This document shows, piece by piece, positions 13,023-22,127 of a DNA stretch of 64,000 bases; position 1 is the first letter of the stretch, and each line of letters starts with the position of its first letter. This stretch comes from Acridotheres tristis. Its lineage: Eukaryota > Chordata > Aves > Passeriformes > Sturnidae. A program made the translations under genes and the position numbers. Where the stretch lies: positions 15,672,589 to 15,736,588 of the forward strand of contig CM072888.1 in the NCBI GenBank assembly GCA_037013685.1, read 5' to 3'. Under the pieces are notes generated by a model. That model worked only from the letters and a program-made list of their open reading frames with translations. It was not told the DNA's origin and ran no database searches.

Positions 13023-13365
13023 ATTCCATTCCATTCCATTCCATTCCATTCCATTCCATTCCATTCCATTCCATTCCATTCCATTCCATTCCATTCCATT
13101 CCATTCCATTCCATTCCATTCCATTCCATTCCATTCCATTCCATTCCATTCCATTCCATTCCATTCCATTCCATTCCATTCCATTCCATTCCATTCCATT
13201 CCATTCCATTCCATTCCATTCCATTCCATTCCATTCCATTCCATTCCATTCCATTCCATTCCATTCCATTCCATTCCATTCCATTCCATTCCATTCCATT
13301 CCATTCCATTCCATTCCATTCCATTCCATTCCATTCCATTCCATTCCATTCCATTCCATTCCATT

Positions 13366-13465
13366 CCATACTATTTCTTTCCATTCCATTTCTTTCCAAT
13401 CCACATTTTCTTATCCATTCCATTCCATTCCATTCCATTGCATTCCATTCCATTCCACCCATTCC
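13366..13465 (+). repeat. Diverged island 3
   Basis: It starts ATACTATTTCTTTCC, then ATTCCATTTCTTTCC, with the core AATCCACATTTTCTTATCC from 13398, then TTGCATTCC and CACCCATTCC. The middle of the core has been lost compared with the copy at 20719. The upstream arm is shared with islands at 14341, 20689 and 21386. Confidence 0.85.
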
Positions 13466-14310
13466 ATTCCATTCCATTCCATTCCATTCCATTCCATTCC
13501 ATTCCATTCCATTCCATTCCATTCCATTCATCCATTCCATTCCATTCCATTCCTCATTCCATTCCATTCCATTCCATTCCTCTTCCATTCCATTCCATTC
13601 CATTCCATTCCATTCCATTCCATTCCATTCCATTCCATTCCATTCCATTCCATTCCATTCCATTCCATTCCATTCCATTCCATTCCATTCCATTCCATTC
13701 CATTCCCTTCCATTCCATTCCATTCCATTCCATTCCTTCCATTCCATTCCATTCCATTCCATTCCATTCCATTCCATTCCATTCCATTCCATTCCATTCC
13801 ATTCCATTCCATTCCATTCCATTCCATTCCATTCCATTCCATTCCATTCCATTCCATTCCATTCCATTCCATTCCATTCCATTCCATTCCATTCCATTCC
13901 ATTCCATTCCATTCCATTCCATTCCATTCCATTCCATTCCATTCCATTCCATTCCATTCCATTCCATTCCATTCCATTCCATTCCATTCCATTCCATTCC
14001 ATTCCATTCCATTCCATTCCATTCCATTCCATTCCATTCCATTCCATTCCATTCCATTCCATTCCATTCCATTCCATTCCATTCCATTCCATTCCATTCC
14101 ATTCCATTCCATTCCATTCCATTCCATTCCATTCCATTCCATTCCATTCCATTCCATTCCATTCCATTCCATTCCATTCCATTCCATTCCATTCCATTCC
14201 ATTCCATTCCATTCCATTCCATTCCATTCCATTCCATTCCATTCCATTCCATTCCATTCCATTCCATTCCATTCCATTCCATTCCATTCCATTCCATTCC
14301 ATTCCATTCC

Positions 14311-14425
14311 ATTCCTTTCCACGCCATTCCATTCCATTCCATACTATTTCTTTGCATTCCATTTCTTTCCAATCCACATCAATCTGTTCTTTCCATTCAT
14401 TCCATTCCATTCCATTCCATTGCAT
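14311..14425 (+). repeat. Diverged island 4
   Basis: CCTTTCCACGCC precedes ATACTATTTCTTTGC at 14341, then the core AATCCACATCAATCTG at 14371, with a shortened right end (TTCTTTCCATTC), then TTGCATTCC. Its core starts 973 bp after that of island 3. Confidence 0.85.
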
Positions 14426-15267
14426 TCCATTCCATTCCATTCCATTCCATTCCATTCCATTCCATTCCATTCCATTCCATTCCATTCCATTCCATTCCAT
14501 TCCATTCCATTATTCCATTCCATTCCATTCCATTCCATTCCATTCCATTCCATTCCATTCCATTCCATTCCATTCCATTCCATTCCATTCCATTCCATTC
14601 CATTCCATTCCATTCCATTCCATTCCATTCCATTCCATTCCATTCCATTCCATTCCATTCCATTCCATTCCATTCCATTCCATTCCATTCCATTCCATTC
14701 CATTCCATTCCATTCCATTCCATTCCATTCCATTCCATTCCATTCCATTCCATTCCATTCCATTCCATTCCATTCCATTCCATTCCATTCCATTCCATTC
14801 CATTCCATTCCATTCCATTCCATTCCATTCCATTCCATTCCATTCCATTCCATTCCATTCCATTCCATTCCATTCCATTCCATTCCATTCCATTCCATTC
14901 CATTCCATTCCATTCCATTCCATTCCATTCCATTCCATTCCATTCCATTCCATTCCATTCCATTCCATTCCATTCCATTCCATTCCATTCCATTCCATTC
15001 CATTCCATTCCATTCCATTCCATTCCATTCCATTCCATTCCATTCCATTCCATTCCATTCCATTCCATTCCATTCCATTCCATTCCATTCCATTCCATTC
15101 CATTCCATTCCATTCCATTCCATTCCATTCCATTCCATTCCATTCCATTCCATTCCATTCCATTCCATTCCATCATTCCATTCCATTCCATTCCATTCCA
15201 TTCCATTCCATTCCATTCCATTCCATTCCATTCCATTCCATTCCATTCCATTCCATTCCATTCCATT

Positions 15268-15310
15268 CTTCCATTCCATTCTTCCATTCCATTCTTCCAT
15301 TCCATTCCAT
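15268..15310 (+). repeat. Local 13-bp higher-order repeat
   Basis: CTTCCATTCCATT is repeated three times. A pentamer variant lacking two bases was tandemly amplified locally, evidence of slippage or unequal exchange after the variant arose. Confidence 0.8.
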
Positions 15311-16104
15311 TCCATTCCCTTCCATTCCATTCCATTCCATTCCATTCCATTCCATTCCATTCCATTCCATTCCATTCCATTCCATTCCATTCCATTCCAT
15401 TCCATTCCATTCCATTCCATTCCATTCCATTCCATTCCATTCCATTCCATTCCATTCCATTCCATTCCATTCCATTCCATTCCATTCCATTCCATTCCAT
15501 TCCATTCCATTCCATTCCATTCCATTCCATTCCATTCCATTCCATTCCATTCCATTCCATTCCATTCCATTCCATTCCATTCCATTCCATTCCATTCCAT
15601 TCCATTCCATTCCATTCCATTCCATTCCATTCCATTCCATTCCATTCCATTCCATTCCATTCCATTCCATTCCATTCCATTCCATTCCATTCCATTCCAT
15701 TCCATTCCATTCCATTCCATTCCATTCCATTCCATTCCATTCCATTCCATTCCATTCCATTCCATTCCATTCCATTCCATTCCATTCCATTCCATTCCAT
15801 TCCATTCCATTCCATTCCATTCCATTCCATTCCATTCCATTCCATTCCATTCCATTCCATTCCATTCCATTCCATTCCATTCCATTCCATTCCATTCCAT
15901 TCCATTCCATTCCATTCCATTCCATTCCATTCCATTCCATTCCATTCCATTCCATTCCATTCCATTCCATTCCATTCCATTCCATTCCATTCCATTCCAT
16001 TCCATTCCATTCCATTCCATTCCATTCCATTCCATTCCATTCCATTCCATTCCATTCCATTCCATTCCATTCCATTCCATTCCATTCCATTCCATTCCAT
16101 TCCA

Positions 16105-16215
16105 TCATCCCTTCCATTCATCATTCCCATTCCATTCCATTCCATTCCATTCCATTCCATTCCATTCCATTCCATTCATTTCCATTCCATTCCATTCCAT
16201 TCCAATATTTCATTC
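16105..16215 (+). repeat. Cluster of phase-breaking variants
   Basis: CATCATCCCTTCC, CATTCATCATTCCC, CATTCATTTCC and CCAATATTTCATTCC lie within about 110 bp, surrounded by pure pentamers. AATATTTCATTCC weakly recalls the left arm of the islands. Confidence 0.6.
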
Positions 16216-17035
16216 CATTCCATTCCATTCCATTCCATTCCATTCCATTCCATTCCATTCCATTCCATTCCATTCCATTCCATTCCATTCCATTCCATTC
16301 CATTCCATTCCATTCCATTCCATTCCATTCCATTCCATTCCATTCCATTCCATTCCATTCCATTCCATTCCATTCCATTCCATTCCATTCCATTCCATTC
16401 CATTCCATTCCATTCCATTCCATTCCATTCCATTCCATTCCATTCCATTCCATTCCATTCCATTCCATTCCATTCCATTCCATTCCATTCCATTCCATTC
16501 CATTCCATTCCATTCCATTCCATTCCATTCCATTCCATTCCATTCCATTCCATTCCATTCCATTCCATTCCATTCCATTCCATTCCATTCCATTCCATTC
16601 CATTCCATTCCATTCCATTCCATTCCATTCCATTCCATTCCATTCCATTCCATTCCATTCCATTCCATTCCATTCCATTCCATTCCATTCCATTCCATTC
16701 CATTCCTCCATTCCATTCCATTCCATTCCATTCCATTCCATTCCATTCCATTCCATTCCATTCCATTCCATTCCATTCCATTCCATTCCATTCCATTCCA
16801 TTCCATTCCATTCCATTCCATTCCATTCCATTCCATTCCATTCCATTCCATTCCATTCCATTCCATTCCATTCCATTCCATTCCATTCCATTCCATTCCA
16901 TTCCATTCCATTCCATTCCATTCCATTCCATTCCATTCCATTCCATTCCATTCCATTCCATTCCATTCCATTCCATTCCATTCCATTCCATTCCATTCCA
17001 TTCCATTCCATTCCATTCCATTCCATTCCATTCCA

Positions 17036-17340
17036 TTCTTCTTATCCATTCCACTCCATTCCATTCCATTCCATTCCATTCCATTCCATCCATTCCATTC
17101 CATTCCATTCCATTCCATTCCATTCCATTCCATTCCATTCCATTCCATTCCATTCCATTCCATTCCATTCCATTCCATTCCATTCCATTCCATTCCATTC
17201 CATTCCATTCCATTCCATTCCATTCCATTCCATTCCATTCCATTCCATTCCATTCCATTCCATTCCATTCCATTCCATTCCACACATTCTTATCCATTCC
17301 ACTCCATTCCATTCCATTCCATTCCATTGCATTCCACCAT
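17036..17340 (+). repeat. Pair of truncated islands (5a, 5b)
   Basis: TTCTTCTTATCCATTCCACTCC at 17037 and CACACATTCTTATCC, CACTCC, TTGCATTCCACC at 17280-17338 both carry the right end of the island core (TTCTTATCC then CACTCC). They are about 245 bp apart and look like partial copies of one duplicated segment. Confidence 0.7.
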
Positions 17341-18434
17341 TCCATTCCATTCCATTCCATTCCATTCCATTCCATTCCATTCCATTCCATTCCATTCCAT
17401 TCCATTCCATTCCATTCCATTCCATTCCATTCCATTCATTCCATTCCATTCCATTCCATTCCATTCCATTCCATTCCATTCCATTCCATTCCATTCCATT
17501 CCATTCCATTCCATTCCATTCCATTCCATTCCATTCCATTCCATTCCATTCCATTCCATTCCATTCCATTCCATTCCATTCCATTTCCATTCCCTTCCAT
17601 TCCATTCCATTCCATTCCATTCCATTCCATTCCATTCCATTCCATTCCATTCCATTCCATTCCATTCCATTCCATTCCATTCCATTCCATTCCATTCCAT
17701 TCCATTCCATTCCATTCCATTCCATTCCATTCCATTCCATTCCATTCCATTCCATTCCATTCCATTCCATTCCATTCCATTCCATTCCATTCCATTCCAT
17801 TCCATTCCATTCCATTCCATTCCATTCCATTCCATTCCATTCCATTCCATTCCATTCCATTCCATTCCATTCCATTCCATTCCATTCCATTCCATTCCAT
17901 TCCATTCCATTCCATTCCATTCCATTCCATTCCATTCCATTCCATCCATTCCACCCATTCCATTCCATTCCATTCCATTCCATTCCATTCCATTCCATTC
18001 CATTCCATTCCATTCCATTCCATTCCATTCCATTCCATTCCATCCTCCATTCCATTCCATTCCATTCCATTCCATTCCATTCCATTCCATTCCATTCCAT
18101 TCCATTCCATTCCATTCCATTCCATTCCATTCCATTCCATTCCATTCCATTCCATTCCATTCCATTCCATTCCATTCCATTCCATTCCATTCCATTCCAT
18201 TCCATTCCATTCCATTCCATTCCATTCCATTCCATTCCATTCCATTCCATTCCATTCCATTCCATTCCATTCCATTCCATTCCATTCCATTCCATTCCAT
18301 TCCATTCCATTCCATTCCATTCCATTCCATTCCATTCCATTCCATTCCATTCCATTCCATTCCATTCCATTCCATTCCATTCCATTCCATTCCATTCCAT
18401 TCCATTCCATTCCATTCCATTCCATTCCATTCCA

Positions 18435-18490
18435 TTCTATTTCATTCCATTCCATTTCTTTCCAATCCACATCAATCTGTGGTATTCTTA
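18435..18490 (+). repeat. Diverged island 6, running into the assembly gap
   Basis: CTATTTCATTCC, ATTCCATTTCTTTCC, then the core AATCCACATCAATCTG from 18464 and TGGTATTCTTA, which stops at the first N. This is the same island type as at 20719. Confidence 0.85.
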
Positions 18491-18590
18491 NNNNNNNNNN
18501 NNNNNNNNNNNNNNNNNNNNNNNNNNNNNNNNNNNNNNNNNNNNNNNNNNNNNNNNNNNNNNNNNNNNNNNNNNNNNNNNNNNNNNNNNN
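18491..18590. other. Assembly gap (100 N)
   Basis: Exactly 100 undetermined bases, the conventional size for a gap of unknown length. It begins inside an island core and resumes in pure pentamer sequence. Contig order and array length are therefore unproven here. Confidence 0.99.
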
Positions 18591-18636
18591 CATTCCATTC
18601 CATTCCATTCCATTCCATTCCATTCCATTCCATTCC

Positions 18637-18775
18637 AGTCCATTCCATTCCATTCCATTCCATTCCATTCTATTCCATATCAATCCATTCCATTCCATTT
18701 CAATCCGACCCATATCATACCCTTCTATTCCATCCGATTCCATTCCATTCCATTCCATTCCGATTCCATTCCATT
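18637..18775 (+). repeat. Diverged segment just after the gap
   Basis: CCAGTCC, the short core ATTCCATATCAATCC (18672), CATTTCAATCCGACCC, ATATCATACCC and two CCGATTCC variants. It has more substitutions, including CpG-creating ones, than anything in the 11-18 kb part. Confidence 0.75.
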
Positions 18776-18852
18776 CCATTCCATTCCATTCCATTCCATT
18801 CCATTCCATTCCATTCCATTCCATTCCATTCCATTCCATTCCATTCCATTCC

Positions 18853-18975
18853 ATATATTTTAATTTTATTTTATTTTATTCAATTCCATATAAATATATG
18901 AGGTTTTGATCCATCCAATTGCATTCTGTTCCCTGCTGTTCCTTCATATTCCTTTCCATTCTATTCTATTCCATT
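18853..18975 (+). repeat. AT-rich island B, copy 1
   Basis: A run of TATTT and (T)TTATT pentamers (18854-18880), then the core ATTCCATATAAATATATG at 18883, then GATCCATCCAATTGCATTC, TGTTCCCTGCTGTTCC and TTCATATTCC. It can be read as about 21 consecutive pentamers in register with the flanking array. Copies 2 and 3 follow at 19432 and 19635. Confidence 0.9.
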
Positions 18976-19020
18976 CCATCTCATTCCATTCCATTCCATT
19001 CCATTCCATTACATTCCATT

Positions 19021-19065
19021 CCATTCCATTCCAATCCACATAAATCCATGACGTTCTTATCCATT
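19021..19065 (+). repeat. Diverged island C, copy 1
   Basis: The core AATCCACATAAATCC starts at 19033, then ATGACGTTCTTATCC. The same island recurs at 19333, exactly 300 bp (60 pentamers) later. Confidence 0.9.
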
Positions 19066-19320
19066 CCATTCCATTTCATTCCATTCCATTCCATTCCATT
19101 CCATTCCATTCCATTCCATTCCATTCCATTCCATTCCATTCCATTCCATTCCATTCCATTCCATTCCATTCCATGCCATTCCATTCCATTCCATTCCATT
19201 CCATGCCATTCCATTCCATTCCATTCCATTCCATTCCATTCCATTCCATTCCATTCCATTCCATTCCATTCCATTCCATTCCATTCCATTCCATTCCATT
19301 CCATTCCATTCCATTCCATT

Positions 19321-19365
19321 CCATTCCATTCCAATCCACATAAATCTATGACGTTCTTATCCTTT
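19321..19365 (+). repeat. Diverged island C, copy 2
   Basis: The core AATCCACATAAATCTATG starts at 19333, then ACGTTCTTATCC. It differs from copy 1 by one base in the core (C to T), and CCTTTCC replaces CCATTCC just after it. Confidence 0.9.
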
Positions 19366-19431
19366 CCATTCCATTCCATTCCATTCCATTCCATTCCATT
19401 CCATTCCATTCCATTCCATTCCATTCCATTC

Positions 19432-19535
19432 CATATAATTTAATTTTATTATATTTTATTCCATTCCATATAAAGATATGAGGTTCTGTTCAATCCAATT
19501 GCTTTCTGTTCCCTGCTCTTCCTTTATATTCCTTC
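19432..19535 (+). repeat. AT-rich island B, copy 2
   Basis: TATAATTTAATTTTATTATA, then the core ATTCCATATAAAGATATG at 19463, then CAATCCAATTGCTTTC, TGTTCCCTGCTCTTCC and TTTATATTCC. It is the most diverged of the three B copies. Confidence 0.9.
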
Positions 19536-19634
19536 CATTCCATTCCATTCCATTCCATTCCATTCCATTCCATTCCATTCCATTCCATTCCATTCCATTC
19601 CATTCCATTCCATTCCATTCCATTCCATTCCATT

Positions 19635-19775
19635 CCATATCTATTTTAATTTTATTTTATTTTATTCAATTCCATATGAATATATGATGTTTTGATCCAT
19701 CCAATTGCATTCTGTTCCCTGCTGTTCCTTCATATTCCATTCCATTCTATTCCATTCCATTCCATCTCATTCCAT
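19635..19775 (+). repeat. AT-rich island B, copy 3
   Basis: The core ATTCCATATGAATATATG starts at 19669, 206 bp after copy 2, followed by GATCCATCCAATTGCATTC as in copy 1. Copies 1 and 3 also share the downstream flank (TTCTATTCC, CATCTCATTCC), so they derive from a longer duplicated segment. Confidence 0.9.
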
Positions 19776-19864
19776 TTCCATTCCATTCCATTCCATTCCA
19801 TTCCATTCCATTCCATTCCATTCCATTCCATTCCATTCCATTCCATTCCATTCCATTCCATTCC

Positions 19865-20100
19865 ATTCCATATCAATCTAATATATTATGTACCATTCGA
19901 TTCCAATCCTTTCCATTCCATTCCATTCCATTCCATTCCTTTCCATTCCAATCCAGTACATCCCACTCCGTTCCTAATTAATCTCTTAGTTTCTGTTGCA
20001 TTCCATTCCATTCCATTCCATTCCATTCCATTCCATTTTATTTAATTTAATTTTTTTCTTTTTCAATCCATTCCATATCAGTCTATTAGGTTATGTCCCA
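19865..20100 (+). repeat. Two diverged islands with irregular sequence between them
   Basis: The core starts are ATTCCATATCAATCTAATA (19865) and ATTCCATATCAGTCTATTAG (20070), 205 bp apart. Between them lie CATTCGATTCC, TACATCCCACTCC, GTTCCTAATTAATCTC and a T-rich stretch at 20035-20064. This is the least homogeneous part of the array. Confidence 0.8.
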
Positions 20101-20280
20101 TTCCATTCCATTCCATTCCATTCCATTCCATTCCATGCCATTCCATTCCATTCCATTCCATTCCATTCCATTCCATTCCATTCCATTCCATTCCATTCCA
20201 TTCCATTCCATTCCATTCCATTCCATTCCATTCCATTCCATTCCATTCCATTCCATTCCATTCCATTCCATTCCATTCCA

Positions 20281-20415
20281 TGGCATTGAATGCCATTCCA
20301 TTCCATTTCACCCTCTTTCTTTCCATTCCAATTCTTTCCAATCCATATCAATCTCTGGCGTTCTTATCCATCCCACTCCATTCAATTCCATTGCATTCCA
20401 CTGCATTCAACGCCA
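20281..20415 (+). repeat. Diverged island 7
   Basis: GGCATTGAATGCC, CACCCTCTTTCTTTCC, then the core AATCCATATCAATCTCTG from 20340, GCGTTCTTATCC, CACTCCATTCAATTCC, TTGCATTCCACTGC and CAACGCC. It combines marks of island 2 (CACTCCATTCAATTCC) and island C (CGTTCTTATCC), linking the island types. Confidence 0.85.
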
Positions 20416-20631
20416 TTCCATTCCATTCCATTCCATTCCATTCCATTCCATTCCATTCCATTCCATTCCATTCCATTCCATTCCATACCAATCTATTCAT
20501 TCCATTCCTTTCCATTCCATTCCATTCCATTCCATTCCATTCCATTCCATTCCATTCCATTCCATTCCATTCCATTCCATTCCATTCCATTCCATTCCAT
20601 TCCATTCCATTCCATTCCATTCCATTCCATT

Positions 20632-20661
20632 CCGTTCCGTTCCGTTCCGTTCCGTTCCGTT
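20632..20661 (+). repeat. Local block of six CCGTT variant pentamers
   Basis: ATTCC is replaced by GTTCC in six consecutive units, which creates six CpG sites in 30 bp. All units share the same substitution, so the variant arose once and was amplified locally. Confidence 0.95.
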
Positions 20662-20684
20662 CCATTCCATTCCATTCCATTCCA

Positions 20685-20785
20685 TTCCATACTATTTCTT
20701 TACATTCCATTTCTTTCCAATCCACATCAATCTGTGGTATTCTTATCCATTCCATTCCATTCCATTCCATTGCATTCCATTCCAT
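20685..20785 (+). repeat. Diverged island 8 (most complete copy)
   Basis: ATACTATTTCTTTAC at 20689, then ATTCCATTTCTTTCC, the core AATCCACATCAATCTG from 20719, TGGTATTCTTATCC and a downstream TTGCATTCC. It can be read as an unbroken series of about twelve diverged pentamers (ATACT ATTTC TTTAC and so on) in register with both flanks. Confidence 0.9.
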
Positions 20786-21350
20786 TCCATTCCATTCCAT
20801 TCCATTCCATTCCATTCCATTCCATTCCATTCCATTCCATTCCATTCCATTCCATTCCATTCCATTCCATTCCATTCCATTCCATTCCATTCCATTCCAT
20901 TCCATTCCATTCCATTTCCATTGCATTCCATTACCTTGCATTAGATGCCATTCCATTCCATTCCATTCCATTCCATTCCATTCCATTCCATTCCATTCCA
21001 TTCCATTCCATTCCATTCCATTCCATTCCATTCCATTCCATTCCATTCCATTCCATTCCATTCCATTCCATTCCATTCCATTCCATTCCATTCCATTCCA
21101 TTCCATTCCATTCCATTCCATTCCATTCCATTCCATTCCATTCCATTCCATTCCATTCCATTCCATTCCATTCCATTCCTTTCCATTCCATTCCATTCCA
21201 TTCCATTCCATTCCATTCCATTCCATTCCATTCCATTCCATTCCATTCCATTCCATTCCATTCCATTCCATTCCATTCCATTCCATTCCATTCCATTCCA
21301 TTCCATTCCATTCCATTCCATTCCATTCCATTCCATTCCATTCCATTCCA

Positions 21351-21440
21351 TTCCATTGCATTCCATGCCATTCCATTCCATTCCATACTATTTCATTCCA
21401 TTCCATTTCTTTCCAATCCACATCAATTTGTGTTGTACTT
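21351..21440 (+). repeat. Diverged island 9
   Basis: TTGCATTCCATGCC, ATACTATTTCATTCC, ATTTCTTTCC, then the core AATCCACATCAATTTG at 21415, TGTTGTACTTATCC. Its core starts 696 bp after that of island 8. A reduced copy (CATTTCAATCCATG, 21620) follows 205 bp later. Confidence 0.9.
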
Positions 21441-21679
21441 ATCCATTCCATTCCATTCCATTCCATTCCATTCCATTCCATTCAATACCATTCCATTCCA
21501 TTCCATTCCATTCCATTCCATTCCATTCCATTCCATTCCATTCCATTCCATTCCATTCCATTCCATTCCATTCCATTCCATTCCATTCCATTCCATTCCA
21601 TTCCATTCCATTCCATTCCATTTCAATCCATGTCCATTATCCATTCCATTCCATTCCATTCCATTCCATTCCATTCCAT

Positions 21680-22025
21680 TCCATATCATTTCATTGTTTT
21701 TCCTTCCATTCCATTTCCATTCCATTTTGTTTCATTCCATTCCATTCCATTCCATTCCATTTCATTTCATGTATTTCTCTTCCATTCCATTCCATTCCAT
21801 TCCATTCCATTCCATTCCATTCCATTCCATTCCATTCCATTCCATTCCATTCCATTCCATTCCATTCCATTCCATTCCATTCCATTCCATTCCATTCCAT
21901 AAAATTCCATTACATTCTATTCCATTCCATTGCATTTCATTTCATTCCATTTCATTCCATTCCATTCCATTCCATTCCATTCCATTCCATTCCATTTCAT
22001 TCCATTTCATGTATTTCTCTTCCAT
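21680..22025 (+). repeat. Duplicated segment ending in ATGTATTTCTC
   Basis: TTTCATGTATTTCTCTTCC occurs at about 21765-21783 and again exactly 240 bp (48 pentamers) later. TTTCATTCC variants surround both. The segment shows a duplication of about 240 bp in the older part of the array. Confidence 0.85.
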
Positions 22026-22127
22026 TCCATTCCATTCCATTCCATTCCATTCCATTCCATTCCATTCCATTCCATTCCATTCCATTCCATTCCATTCTAT
22101 TCCATTCCATTCCAGTCCATTCCATTC

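Noticed and set aside
8955..18909. Open frames of 2,600-3,300 codons (IPFHS repeats) on the plus strand
   Set aside because: They are forced by the ATTCC repeat, which has no stop in any frame. They even run through the 100-N gap and occur in all three frames at once.
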